The notes: a model not told the origin generated them from the letters alone. A DNA stretch of 61,586 bases from Sphingomonas sp. RIT328 (GCF_000632225.1 NZ_JFYV01000018.1:1-61586); one strand, 5' to 3'. Shown: positions 32,826-42,062, counted from the first letter of the stretch. Program-made: numbers and translations.

Positions 32826-34589
32826 TCAGCTGATCGCGAGGCCGCGGAAGCGTTCGTCGAGATGGGGGGCGATGCGCAGCGCCGCGGCGATATCGGCGTC
32901 GGCCGCGGCGGTCTGGCCGAGGTGGCGTTCGGCGAGGCCGCGGCCGTAGAGCGACCAGGCGTCGCGCGGGCTGAGCGCGATGCTGGCGGTATAATCGGCC
33001 ACCGCCTTGTCATAGTCGCCCATCCGCAGCCGGATCAGCCCGCGCGTGTCGAGGAAGCGGGCATTGTCGCGACGCTGGTGGATCGCGCTGTCGGCGTCGG
33101 ACAAAGCGGCGGGCAGGTCGCGCCCGGCGAGCGCGCGCACCCAGGCGCGGTCGTTCTGCGCGACCGGCTTGCGGCTGTCGTCGGGATGGATGCGGATCCA
33201 GCCGTCGAACTGCGCGATCGCGCGGTCGAACTGGTCGATGTCGCCATAGAGCGCGCCGAGCGTCAGACGCAGGTCGGACGCTGCCGGCGCGGCGCGATCC
33301 GCCGCCGCGATATCGTCGCTCGCGGCGGGGCGGTCGTGCGCCGCCAGCCGCATCCGCGCGCGCAGCACATGCGCCTCGGCATCGTCGGGGGCGAGCGCCA
33401 GCGCGCGGTCGAGATCGTCATGCGCCGCGCCGGTCTGATGCTCCATCAGCCGCACCGTCGCGCGCTGGTAATAATAATGGCCCTGCTGCGGTGCGAGCTG
33501 GATCGCCGCGCTGAGGTCGGCGTCGGCCTGCGCATATTGATGGCGCGCGGCGAACACCATCGCGCGCTGCGCCAGCCCGGCATCGTCCTTGGCAGCGGGC
33601 GTCGCCACCGGCACCGCCAGCGCCGCGCCGCTGGCATCGACCGCATGCGCCGGATTGACGTTGAACACCGGTCCGCCGTCATAGGTGAAGAACAGGCGAT
33701 GCTCGCCATTGGCGACGTAGACGCGGTGCGACAGGAAGAAATCGGCGCCGATCAGCATATCGACGTCGTCCATGCCGAGATCGCCGATGCGCAGCTTGCT
33801 GTGGTTGATCTGTTCGCCGCCGATCGCGAAGGCATCGAACGGCGCCAGCCAGGTCTTGACGATATGGCGGCCGATGCCGCGGCTGTAGCCGGCGGGGATG
33901 ACGCCGGGGCTGTCCGGCGTCACGCCGGCGCGCGCCGCCGCGGCCAGCGACAACATGGTGGTGCTCGCGCCGGTGTCGAACATCGCGCGGATCTTGGCGC
34001 CGTTGAGCAGCACGGTGGCGATGGTGTGCGGCTGGTGCGCGTCGCGCGGCAGGATGGTCAGGATCGACACCGGCCGCCCCGCCGCCCAATAGGCGAAATC
34101 CTCGTGCGCGCAGCCCTTGGGGTGGAGCAGCCGGATCGCGCCATGCGCCAGGTCATATTCGACATCGCCGAGGCCGAGCACGTTCTGGCCGAGCAGCCCC
34201 GCCCCCGGCCCGACCTCGCTGCCGCCGACGATGAACGGCACGTCGTGCAGCGGAATGCCGGCGAGCGTCAGCGTCCTGACCCGTGCGAGATCGGCCTGCG
34301 TGCTGCCGCCGATGCCGCGGACCACGAATTGCGGCGGCAGCATCGACAAGGGCAGCGCCAATTGCCTGGCATAGCCGGGCGAGATGCTGCTGAAGAAGGC
34401 GCCGCTGTCGGCGACGAAGCGCACCGGCTGGCCGTTGACGGTCGCGTCGACCATCGGCTTCTCGCCGACCATCGCCACCTTGAGCTCGGCGAATTGCGCC
34501 ACCTCGCATTTCGCCCAGGCGGTGCCCGGCGCGGCGAGCGCGAACAGCGCGGCGACGACACGGGCGAGCGACGGGGGCCGGACGGACAT
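32826..34589 (-). CDS. Retropepsin-like aspartic protease with TPR repeats, exported
   Basis: A 587-residue exported protein. After a signal peptide (residues 1-26, ending TAWA-K) come two retropepsin-like domains. The first has a DSG at 61-63 (VRFVADSGAFFSS), where the usual DTG Thr is replaced by Ser, and the second has a canonical DTG at 205-207 (RAMFDTGASTTML). Together they could form a pseudo-dimeric pepsin-type active site. Residues from about 355 form TPR-type repeats for protein binding. It probably acts in the periplasm. It is transcribed alone. Proteins with this architecture are common and uncharacterised in sphingomonads. Confidence 0.82.
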   Translation of the reverse strand: MSVRPPSLARVVAALFALAAPGTAWAKCEVAQFAELKVAMVGEKPMVDATVNGQPVRFVADSGAFFSSISPGYARQLALPLSMLPPQFVVRGIGGSTQADLARVRTLTLAGIPLHDVPFIVGGSEVGPGAGLLGQNVLGLGDVEYDLAHGAIRLLHPKGCAHEDFAYWAAGRPVSILTILPRDAHQPHTIATVLLNGAKIRAMFDTGASTTMLSLAAAARAGVTPDSPGVIPAGYSRGIGRHIVKTWLAPFDAFAIGGEQINHSKLRIGDLGMDDVDMLIGADFFLSHRVYVANGEHRLFFTYDGGPVFNVNPAHAVDASGAALAVPVATPAAKDDAGLAQRAMVFAARHQYAQADADLSAAIQLAPQQGHYYYQRATVRLMEHQTGAAHDDLDRALALAPDDAEAHVLRARMRLAAHDRPAASDDIAAADRAAPAASDLRLTLGALYGDIDQFDRAIAQFDGWIRIHPDDSRKPVAQNDRAWVRALAGRDLPAALSDADSAIHQRRDNARFLDTRGLIRLRMGDYDKAVADYTASIALSPRDAWSLYGRGLAERHLGQTAAADADIAAALRIAPHLDERFRGLAIS

Positions 34590-34750
34590 GCGGGTCTCCT
34601 TCCCCGCCGGGCGCGGGGGCGGACGAAGGATGCTGTCGCTGCGGGCGTTAACGCAAATGACAAAGGCGTCAGGGATCTGGCCGGAGTGGGCGGATGAGCG
34701 CGGCCACCCATGCTCCCGCTTTCACAAGACTCCTGCGACACCACGCCAGT

Positions 34751-34891
34751 GCTCCTGCGCACGCAGGAGCCCAGGGTCGTAAAGAGTGTCGGTCGTTGCT
34801 CTGCTTGACCCTGGGTTCCTGCTTGCGCAGGAACACGGTGACATCGCGCATCGACGCCGACGTCCACGGCGGTCCCGCCTTCACGCGGGAC
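34751..34891. repeat. Nested extragenic palindromes
   Basis: Arms 34751-34778 and 34807-34834 are complementary at 25 of 28 positions. Each arm is itself nearly palindromic (CTCCTGCGCACGCAGGAG; TTCCTGCTTGCGCAGGAA), so the DNA could fold as a cruciform with two side hairpins. A further small hairpin, GTCCCGC/GCGGGAC, lies at 34872-34891. They fill the gap between the protease and the TonB receptor genes (34590-34900), both on the minus strand. No gene is seen here. Confidence 0.8.
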
Positions 34892-34900
34892 TACCGCCCC

Positions 34901-37063
34901 TCAGCCGAACGCCTTGCTCACCCCGACGAAGAACCCCCGCCGCGGGCCGTATTGCGGCGCGCCGACGCCGACGCCGCCGCCGTCGCGGATCTCGTATTTA
35001 TGGTCGGCGACGTTGATCACGTCGAAGCGCACGTCGACGTCGGGCGCGGCGAAATGGTGGCTCGCGGTGAGGTTGACCTGCGCATAGGGCGACAGTTTCG
35101 CGCCATTGGGCACCGCGCCGTCGGTGCGCAGCCCCGAGCCGTAGAGCAGGCTGCCGCCGATCTTGCTCCCCGCCAGCGCGCCCGTGCGCAGCGCATAGGA
35201 CAGGCCGCCCGAGCCGGTGTAGCTCTGGTCGTGGTCGAGATAGATGTAATGACCGGCGATATAGGCGAGATCGTCGGCCGAGAAGCTGAACTGGCTCGAG
35301 ACGATGTCGCGTCCCTTGGCCTTGGCCGCGGCGAAATTGGCGTAGAGGCTCCAGGGGCCGCGCGCGTAACTGGCGTTCGCCTCGATCCCGCCGATCCGCC
35401 CCTGCGCATAGTTGAACGGCGTCAGGATGATCGGCGCGCCGAACTGGCCCTCGTCGATCAGGTTCTTGGAGATGCGATAATAAGCGTCGATGCCCCAGGT
35501 GAGATGCGCGTCCGCCCTGATCTGGAAGCCGGCGTCGAAATAATGCTGGCGCTCGGCGAACGGCGTCGTGTCGGTGGTGACCTCGGGATAGGCGCTGGTG
35601 CCGGCGAGCGCGGCGACGCTGGTCACCGCGACATTCTCGAACGGGGGCGGCACGAAATAGCGCGCATAGCCGATATGGCCGGTGAAGCGGCTGTCCGGCT
35701 GCCACACCAGATTGGCGCGTGGGGAAAGCTGCTGCTCGGTGCGATAGCCGGCGTAATGATCGTAGCGCGCGCCGTAATTGAGCGTCAGCGTCGGCGCGAG
35801 CTTCCATTCGTCCTGCAGATAGAGGCTGAGCGTCACCGCGGTCTTGGCGGCGCGATCGGCGAGGACGATCGGCTCGCCCGCCTGCGCGCCGCTGTCGTCG
35901 ACCGGAAAGACGCTGGTCTGCGTCGCGCTGGTGCTGCGGTCGCGGCTGACCAGCAGGCCGCCGCGCAGCGTATGCGCGCTGCCGAGATGATAGACCGCGT
36001 CGCCCTGCGCGCCGATCGTGAAATCCTGCTTGAGCGCCGCCTGCGCCTGGCCGTTGAACAGCAATTCGCCGAGCAGGTCGGGCCGGTAGCGCAGCGACGA
36101 ATAGCGCGCGAACACCGACGCCTGGATGGTCAGCGGCTCGGCATCGTGGAGCAGGCTGAGCTGGCCGAAGCCGGTGCGTTCGAGCTGGCGCTCGTTCAGC
36201 GCCTCGCTCGGATAGGCGGTGCGCCCGCCGACCGACCAGCTGCCGTCGGGCTGCGCGCCGACCGGATCGGGGATCTGGAACCACTGGTTCGAATAGCCGC
36301 CGACGAACGAGACGCGGTTGTTGTCGTTCAGGATGTGATCGACATAGGCGAAGCCCTGATATTGGTCGGTGTCGTCGTGCACCGGGTTCGAGCGCCCGTC
36401 GACGCTCTCGATGCCGAGCGCGTCATGGCGATAGTCGCCCGAGACGAAGTAATTGGTCCGCCCGGTCGAGCCGCCATAGGTGAAGCTCGGCTCGATCGTG
36501 TCGTGGCTGCCGCCGTAGAGCGAGACGGTGCCGCCGTTGTGGAACAGCCCGCTCTTGGTGGTGATGTCGATGATCCCGGCGCTGCGCAGGCCATATTGCG
36601 CGGGCAGCGCGCCGGTGAGCAGCTCGAGCCGGTCGACGAGCCGCGGCGACAGCGTCTGGCCGAACACCGCCAGCCCTTCGGGCAGGACGGTGCCGTTGAT
36701 GCGATATTGCAGGCCGTTGTGATCGTCGCGGACGTGGAACTGGCCGAAGCCGTCCTGCACCACGCCGGGCAGCTGGAGCAGCACCTGGTTGAACTGCTGG
36801 TTCTCGCCGCCGGGCAGCGCCTGGATCGTCGCGCTGGTCATCTCGTAGCTGGTCGCGCCGAGGCTCGGCTGGATATGCGCGCGCGCCGCGTCGAGCCGCT
36901 GGCCGGTGACGACGATGTCCTTCGCCGGGGCGGGATCGGCCGGTGCCGGCGCGGTGGCGGGATCGGCGCTGGTCTGGGCCGGTGCGCCGGTCGTGGCCCC
37001 GGTCTGGGCATGGGCGACGGCGGGGAGCAGCAGCGGCAACATCGTCAGGATCAGCGGGCGCAT
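34901..37063 (-). CDS. TonB-dependent receptor (720 residues)
   Basis: A 720-residue outer-membrane receptor. A signal peptide (MRPLILTMLPLLLPAVAHA) is followed by a Pro/Ala/Thr linker, the TonB box DIVVTGQRL, the plug (LLQLPGVVQDGFGQFHVRDD, YRINGTVLPEGLAVFGQTL, LTGALPAQYGLRSAGIIDI) and the barrel, ending in the aromatic signature FVGVSKAFG. Length and plug resemble siderophore-, metal- or nickel/cobalt-type receptors rather than the long receptor at 28982. No Fur box was recognised in the short upstream region, where a TATATC-like -10 is possible. The substrate cannot be named. Confidence 0.9.
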   Translation of the reverse strand: MRPLILTMLPLLLPAVAHAQTGATTGAPAQTSADPATAPAPADPAPAKDIVVTGQRLDAARAHIQPSLGATSYEMTSATIQALPGGENQQFNQVLLQLPGVVQDGFGQFHVRDDHNGLQYRINGTVLPEGLAVFGQTLSPRLVDRLELLTGALPAQYGLRSAGIIDITTKSGLFHNGGTVSLYGGSHDTIEPSFTYGGSTGRTNYFVSGDYRHDALGIESVDGRSNPVHDDTDQYQGFAYVDHILNDNNRVSFVGGYSNQWFQIPDPVGAQPDGSWSVGGRTAYPSEALNERQLERTGFGQLSLLHDAEPLTIQASVFARYSSLRYRPDLLGELLFNGQAQAALKQDFTIGAQGDAVYHLGSAHTLRGGLLVSRDRSTSATQTSVFPVDDSGAQAGEPIVLADRAAKTAVTLSLYLQDEWKLAPTLTLNYGARYDHYAGYRTEQQLSPRANLVWQPDSRFTGHIGYARYFVPPPFENVAVTSVAALAGTSAYPEVTTDTTPFAERQHYFDAGFQIRADAHLTWGIDAYYRISKNLIDEGQFGAPIILTPFNYAQGRIGGIEANASYARGPWSLYANFAAAKAKGRDIVSSQFSFSADDLAYIAGHYIYLDHDQSYTGSGGLSYALRTGALAGSKIGGSLLYGSGLRTDGAVPNGAKLSPYAQVNLTASHHFAAPDVDVRFDVINVADHKYEIRDGGGVGVGAPQYGPRRGFFVGVSKAFG

Positions 37064-37274
37064 CGAAACCTCATGATATAAAGTTACCTCTCCCGCCCGC
37101 GGCCCTGCACCCCGCGCCGGCCGCGGGCAAGCCGAAGCCGCCAGGATGACGGATTATTCATCGGAATGTTAGGAAATGCGGGGGCATGGATCGGACGCGC
37201 GCCCGCCGTCGTCGACGGCGCTTGCCGCATCGGGCCGCGCCGATAGACTGGGCGGACACACGGGGGGAACAGGG

Positions 37275-39278
37275 ATGGACAGGCGTTTTGCGCTGCGCGT
37301 CGGCGTCGCGATCGGTGGTGTGCTGGCGGGGGCGGTGCAGGCGACGGCCGATCCGGTCGGGCCGGTCGCCCCGGTGGCTGCGGCCTTCGGCGCACGCGAG
37401 GCGTTGCGTCAGGCCAGCCTGTCGCCGGACGGCACCCATATAGCGATGATTGTCGCGATCGAGGGTCCGGGCGAGGCGCTTCAGGTCGCCGATCTCGCCA
37501 CCGGCGGGACGCCCAAGACGATCCTGCGCACCTCGGGCAATCCCGAGCATCTCAACACCTGTCATTGGTCGGCGGACACGCGGATCATCTGTCAGATCAG
37601 CGCCAGCATCGAAGGCGGCCGGGGCGCGCTGGGGTTCAGCCGCACGATCGCGATCAACAGCGACGGCGACAAGATGAAGATGCTGACCGCCGCGGCGAGC
37701 GATCGCGCGCTCGACGTGATGCAGGACGGCGGCACGGTGATCGACTGGACCGCGGCCGGCGCCCCCGGTTCGGTGCTGATGACGCGCAAGTTCGTCCCCG
37801 AGATGTCGACCGGTACGCATCTCGCCAACACCACCGACGGCCTGGGCGTCGAGCGGATCGACACCATCAGCCTCGCGCGGCACGTGGTCGAACCGGGCCG
37901 TGACGGCGCGGTCGAATATATCAGCGACGGCCGCGGCGTGGTGCGGATCGTCGGCACGCGATCGAAGACCAGCCTCGGCTATGACACGTCGGTGATCCGC
38001 TACACCTACCGCAAGCCGGGGGACCGCAACTGGCAACCGCTCGGCCTGTTGCGGCTCGACGGCACGGGCGACGCCGGCTTCAATCCTTATGCGGTCGATG
38101 CCGATCTCAACGTCGCCTACGGCTTTGCCGACAAGGACGGGCGGCAGGCGCTCTACAAGGTGGCGCTCGACGGCACGCTGAAGCGTGACCTGGTGCTGGC
38201 GCGGCCCGATGTCGACGTCGACGGGCTGATCCGGATCGGCCGGCAGCGGCGCGTGGTGGGCGCCTCCTATGCGACCGAGCGGCGCGAGGCGGAATTCTTC
38301 GATCCGGCGCTGCGCACGCTTGCCGCCGCGCTCAACAAGGCGCTGCCGGGCCAGCCGCTGATCACCTTCGTCGATGCGAGCGGCGACGAGGGCAAGCTGC
38401 TGCTCCACGCCGGCAGCGACACCGATCCGGGACGCTATTACGTGCTCGACCGCGCCAGCAAGCATATGGCGGAAGTGCTGCCGGTGCGACCGCAGCTCAC
38501 CGGCATGACGCTCGCCAAGGTGCAGGCGATCCGCTTCCGCGCCGGCGACGGGACGATGATCCCCGGCTATCTGACGCTGCCCGCGGGGAGTAGCGGCAAG
38601 GGGCTGCCGGCGATCGTCATGCCGCACGGCGGCCCGGGATCCCGCGACGAATGGGGCTTCGACTGGCTGGCGCAATTCTACGCCGCGCGCGGCTTTGCCG
38701 TGCTCCAGCCGAACTTCCGCGGTTCGACCGGCTACGGTTCGGCCTGGTTCCAGAAGAACGGTTTCCAGTCGTGGCAGACCGCGATCGGCGACGTCAACGA
38801 TGCCGGACGCTGGCTGTTATCCCAGGGGATTGCCGCGCCGGACAAGCTGGCGATCGTCGGCTGGTCCTACGGCGGCTATGCCGCGCTCCAGTCGGCGGTG
38901 CTCGACGCCCGCCTGTACAAGGCGATTGTCGCGATCGCCCCGGTCACCGATCTCGACAGCCTGCGTGAGGAATCCCGCAACTATACCGACTATGCGATGG
39001 TCGACGCCTTCGTCGGCAGGGGACCGCATGTCGAGGCCGGCTCGCCGGCGCGCCACGCCGATGCGATCACCGCGCCGGTGCTGCTGTTCCACGGCGACAA
39101 GGACCGCAATGTCGGCGTCGCCGAATCGCGCCTGATGGCCGCGCGACTGAAATCGGCGGGGCGCAAGGCGGAACTCGTCGAGTTTCCGGGGCTCGACCAT
39201 CAGCTCGACGATGCGGCGGCCCGGACGACGCTGCTCAGCCGCTCCGACGCCTTCTTGCGCGCCTCACTCGGCCTGTAG
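37275..39278 (+). CDS. S9-family prolyl oligopeptidase-type peptidase, exported
   Basis: A 667-residue serine peptidase of family S9. A signal peptide spans residues 1-26 (ending ATADP). A seven-bladed beta-propeller (about 35-410) gates access to a C-terminal alpha/beta-hydrolase domain. The catalytic triad is Ser531 in GWSYGGYA, Asp610 in HGDKDRN and His642 in GLDHQL. HGGPGSRDEW and FRGSTGYG are further family signatures. It likely removes dipeptides or cleaves short peptides in the periplasm. The start at 37275 follows an ACAGGG ribosome site. It ends about 115 bases before a strong terminator and is divergent from the TonB receptor, so the pair might serve peptide uptake. Confidence 0.92.
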   Translation: MDRRFALRVGVAIGGVLAGAVQATADPVGPVAPVAAAFGAREALRQASLSPDGTHIAMIVAIEGPGEALQVADLATGGTPKTILRTSGNPEHLNTCHWSADTRIICQISASIEGGRGALGFSRTIAINSDGDKMKMLTAAASDRALDVMQDGGTVIDWTAAGAPGSVLMTRKFVPEMSTGTHLANTTDGLGVERIDTISLARHVVEPGRDGAVEYISDGRGVVRIVGTRSKTSLGYDTSVIRYTYRKPGDRNWQPLGLLRLDGTGDAGFNPYAVDADLNVAYGFADKDGRQALYKVALDGTLKRDLVLARPDVDVDGLIRIGRQRRVVGASYATERREAEFFDPALRTLAAALNKALPGQPLITFVDASGDEGKLLLHAGSDTDPGRYYVLDRASKHMAEVLPVRPQLTGMTLAKVQAIRFRAGDGTMIPGYLTLPAGSSGKGLPAIVMPHGGPGSRDEWGFDWLAQFYAARGFAVLQPNFRGSTGYGSAWFQKNGFQSWQTAIGDVNDAGRWLLSQGIAAPDKLAIVGWSYGGYAALQSAVLDARLYKAIVAIAPVTDLDSLREESRNYTDYAMVDAFVGRGPHVEAGSPARHADAITAPVLLFHGDKDRNVGVAESRLMAARLKSAGRKAELVEFPGLDHQLDDAAARTTLLSRSDAFLRASLGL

Positions 39279-39393
39279 CGGCACGCCGACGCGGCGCATA
39301 CGATCGGAGTTGAACACGCGACGCATTTGTCTCACGATAGCGGGATGAGTCGATGGGCCTCGGCCTCTCAGACATCGACTATACAGCCTTGGC

Positions 39394-39427
39394 GCCCGTC
39401 CCGGCCCGCCGCCGGGACGGGCTTTTT
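39394..39427 (+). terminator. Strong rho-independent terminator
   Basis: A perfect 12-bp stem (39394-39405 with 39411-39422, GCCCGTCCCGGC type), a five-base loop and TTTTT at 39423-39427. It is the only obvious terminator for the S9 peptidase gene. The 115 bases between the stop and the stem hold no frame; a small RNA ending here is possible. Confidence 0.9.
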
Positions 39428-39443
39428 CTCGACCTTCGTTTGG

Positions 39444-39808
39444 GGTTCGCGCAGAGGCGCGGAGGGCGCAGCGAGGATATGGCTCCCGGGGCGGCGGCTG
39501 GCGTCGCATGACGGTCACGCGAAGCCGCGAAAAGGGCGCGCGTCAGCGCAGGGCTCCACTCCCTCCAGCCGTTGCAGGGCGGCCCGTCCCCCCTCCGCGC
39601 CTCCGCGTGAGCCCTCTCCTCCCGACGATCAGCGGCGGCCGGATTTTGGTCACGCGGAGGCGCGGAGGCGCGGAGGCGTTGCATGTGGGGCAAGGGCGTG
39701 GCTTCCCCCGGAAGGAGACAGCGGCTGGCGCCGGATGCGGTCACGCAAGCCGCGCCCCCACGCCCCGCTCTGCGACCTCCGCGCGCACCGATCGTCTCCG
39801 CGTGAGCC
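39444..39808. repeat. Large mosaic of dispersed repeats
   Basis: Several units lie in a row: GGTTCGCGCAGAGGCGCGG (39444), TCACGCGAAGCCGCGAAAA (about 39514), an inverted CCTCCGCGCCTCCGCGTGA (about 39592), TCACGCGGAGGCGCGGAGG (about 39652), a TCACGCAAGCCGCG variant and a final TCTCCGCGTGAGCC. It fills the convergent gap between the S9 peptidase terminator and the DMT transporter gene. No gene is supported. Confidence 0.8.
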
Positions 39809-39820
39809 GCCCGGCGCGCG

Positions 39821-40267
39821 TCAGAATTTCGAGATCAGCGCCACCCCCGCAATCATCAGCACCGCGCCGGCGAAGCGCATCGGGTTCATCGCATGCTGTT
39901 CCATGCGCAGCAGCCCGAAATGGTCGATCGCCAGGCTGGCGAGGATGTTGGCGGTGATCGTCACGCCGTTGACCGGGCCGGCGCCGAGCGTCTGGATGAA
40001 GGTGAAGCCGGCGAACACCGCGACCGCGCCGACGATGCCGCCGAGCGGCGCCCACCAGGGCATCGCCGCGAAATCGCCGACCGTCGGCAGCGGCTTGGGC
40101 ATGCAGACGAACAGCGCCGCGGTGACGAACAGCACCAGCAGGAACGACAGCGAGGTCGCCAGCCACGGATTGTGCAGCGACTTGTTGAGCTCGCCGCCCA
40201 TCGCCGCGCCGGCCGCCTGCAACATGCCGGCGACGAAGATGAAGGGAAATGCCCAGGCTGCATTCAT
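39821..40267 (-). CDS. Small DMT-superfamily transporter (YdcZ/DUF606-like)
   Basis: A 148-residue membrane protein with five hydrophobic segments and a Lys/Arg-poor, Gly/Ala-rich composition. The pattern GMLQAAGAAMGGELNKSLHNP, FLLVLFVTAALFV, WWAPLGGIVGAVAVF, NGVTITANILASLAIDHFG and MRFAGAVLMIAGVALI fits the DUF606/YdcZ branch of the drug/metabolite transporter superfamily. Such half-size proteins act as dimers. The substrate is unknown. It is transcribed alone, divergent from nothing nearby, with repeats downstream. Confidence 0.85.
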   Translation of the reverse strand: MNAAWAFPFIFVAGMLQAAGAAMGGELNKSLHNPWLATSLSFLLVLFVTAALFVCMPKPLPTVGDFAAMPWWAPLGGIVGAVAVFAGFTFIQTLGAGPVNGVTITANILASLAIDHFGLLRMEQHAMNPMRFAGAVLMIAGVALISKF

Positions 40268-40427
40268 CGCATCATGTCCATCGGTTGCGGCGCAGGTCCG
40301 CGCTCGCCCACCAACCCCAGGCCGATCGCAAATGTTGCACCCGCCCGATAAAAGAATCGGCGGTAATAGGACACGATCGCTGTAGTATCAGCGTGCGATC
40401 CAGCCTGACAACGACACTATAGCGTAC

Positions 40428-40784
40428 CTATTTACGCGTCCTGCGGGTCTTGGTCCGCGGCGGTGTCTTGACCGGACAGGGGAAGGCCTCGCGCAGGCCG
40501 GCGCGGATCACGAAGGACGGGGCGGCATCGCTGTCGTCATGCTTGCGTAGATATTTGCGCGCCGCGGCGAGTACCGCGATGTTCGACGCGCGCTCCGGCG
40601 ACGGGCAGATCTGCCGCGCCACCGACAAAGTGTCGAACACGCCGAGGATATAGCCGGTGCAGAAGCTCGCGGTCGGGTCCTTGTCCTTGCCCTGGCATTG
40701 CGCGGCGAGCTGGCCGGTGGTCAGCGCGCTCACCACCACCGGGCGGTCCGCCGCAGCGAGCAGCGCGAGCGTCAGCAGCAGCAT
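40428..40784 (-). CDS. Rap1a/Tai-like exported protein
   Basis: A 118-residue protein with a very short hydrophobic start (MLLLTLALLAAADRPVVV) that may be a signal peptide. The core has the Rap1a/Tai pattern: a first Cys (AAQCQG), SFCTGYILGVFDTL, a third Cys in RQICPSPE and a last one in REAFPCPVK, with a NIAVLAAARKYLRKH helix. Rap1a proteins are immunity proteins against type VI amidase effectors, but many family members occur without a secretion locus. No T6SS gene is visible here. The C-terminus is unusually basic (KTPPRTKTRRTRK). Confidence 0.7.
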   Translation of the reverse strand: MLLLTLALLAAADRPVVVSALTTGQLAAQCQGKDKDPTASFCTGYILGVFDTLSVARQICPSPERASNIAVLAAARKYLRKHDDSDAAPSFVIRAGLREAFPCPVKTPPRTKTRRTRK

Positions 40785-40794
40785 CGCATCCTCC

Positions 40795-41556
40795 TCATGC
40801 CGGCGCGCCGAGATAGGGCAGCAGCCGCAGCCGCGGGAAGACGGTATCGAGCGGCAGCGTGTCGGGCAGGATGTAGACGATGCCGCCCTTGCCGGTGAAG
40901 CGCGGCCGCAGCGTCTTGGTATAGAAGGACGTGCCGACGTTGATGCAGCCGAAGCTGATGCGATTGTCGTCCGGGGTCGGCGACAGCAGCCGCGCGACGC
41001 GATGTTCGCTCTTGTGGGTGGTGATCACCGCATGCAGCGCGACCGAATTGGCATAATCGACCCACAGCACGCGCTGGTTGCCGAAGGCGCGGCCGAATTT
41101 GGCGACGAACCGTCCCGCCGGGGTGGTGCGCTCGGCGGGGCCGATCTCCTCGAGCCGCTTGGCGCCGACGCCGGGCGAGGATTCGTCGCCGACGCCGATG
41201 CCGAGCAGCACCGGCGTCGCGCCGCGCGGCGTGCCATCGGCGTCGAACAGGAACAGCGCCGCCTGCTGTTTGTCGATCACCGCATAGGGCAGGCCGGCAT
41301 TGTCCTGCGCCGCGGCGATCCAGGCGATCACCTGTGCCGCCGCGGGCGACGGCACCGGGACGAAGGCCGGCGTCGCCGCGGTCTGCGGCTTGGCCTTGGA
41401 CTTCGCCTTGACCTTGGCCTTGGCCGCTACCCTGGCGCCGGCCTTGACGGCGCGCGCCTGGGCGGCCGGCACGGCCTCGACCGGGGCGACGAGCGCGAGG
41501 ATCGCGGCGAGCGCCGGCCAGCGCCAGTCGCCGCGTGGGGCCGCCGCCCGCCGCAT
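40795..41556 (-). CDS. L,D-transpeptidase (YkuD family)
   Basis: A 253-residue exported enzyme. A signal-anchor (WPALAAILALVAPVEAV) follows MRRAAAPRGD, then a Lys/Ala-rich linker (VAAKAKVKAKSKAKPQTAA) that could bind the cell wall. The YkuD domain has the HAVITTHKSEHR strand and the catalytic SFGCINVG, with the active-site Cys. It makes 3-3 peptidoglycan cross-links or attaches proteins to peptidoglycan. The start at 41556 gives a proper signal sequence; in-frame sequence upstream runs antisense or through the lipoprotein gene. The lipoprotein gene ends 11 bases upstream, so the two are probably one operon. Confidence 0.85.
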   Translation of the reverse strand: MRRAAAPRGDWRWPALAAILALVAPVEAVPAAQARAVKAGARVAAKAKVKAKSKAKPQTAATPAFVPVPSPAAAQVIAWIAAAQDNAGLPYAVIDKQQAALFLFDADGTPRGATPVLLGIGVGDESSPGVGAKRLEEIGPAERTTPAGRFVAKFGRAFGNQRVLWVDYANSVALHAVITTHKSEHRVARLLSPTPDDNRISFGCINVGTSFYTKTLRPRFTGKGGIVYILPDTLPLDTVFPRLRLLPYLGAPA

Positions 41557-41566
41557 CCGCAAGCGA

Positions 41567-41878
41567 TCAGCCGCGCGGACGACGCGCGCGCTGCTGCGCC
41601 TGCTGCTGCACCTGCTGGTCGAGCCCGTCGACGCGACCGTTGAGCTGGTCGATGCGCTGGCCGTTCTGCTGCGCCTGACCCGCGGCAGCCTGTGCCTGGG
41701 CGAGCGCCTGGCCCGACGTGCCCTCGACGGTGCGGAGGCGGCCGTCCATGCCATCGATGCGCGTGTTGACGGTGGCGATCTGTTCGCGGACGAACCCCTT
41801 GGTCGCGCAGCCGCCGAGCGTGCCCGCTCCGGCGAGGATCAGGACGACCGCAGACGATTTGGCGATATTCAGACGCAT
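41567..41878 (-). CDS. Small coiled-coil lipoprotein, Lpp-like
   Basis: A 103-residue lipoprotein. The lipobox is LGGC with Cys at 24 (MRLNIAKSSAVVLILAGAGT then LGGCATK). After it come heptad-like repeats of a helical coiled coil (VNTRIDGMDGRLRTVEGTSG; RIDQLNGRVDGLDQQVQQQA) and a basic tail. The shape resembles Braun's lipoprotein, and the next gene is an L,D-transpeptidase, the enzyme type that links such proteins to peptidoglycan. The C-terminus ends RRPRG and lacks the terminal Lys of Lpp, so the attachment would have to differ, or the lipoprotein may only bind the wall. Confidence 0.75.
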   Translation of the reverse strand: MRLNIAKSSAVVLILAGAGTLGGCATKGFVREQIATVNTRIDGMDGRLRTVEGTSGQALAQAQAAAGQAQQNGQRIDQLNGRVDGLDQQVQQQAQQRARRPRG

Positions 41879-42062
41879 AAGTTACCCTCCGATAAGGAAG
41901 CGGCAGACAGCGCAGCGTTAACGACGCTGACAATCGATATCCGGCGAAGCGTGCCAAGTCTGCGGCGGGCATGCCGCGGATTTGCGCGCTGTCGCAACGG
42001 TATAACGAGGCGACCCGCGGATCGTTGCATGTCCGAACCGATGGCCCGACGCGGGGGATGAG

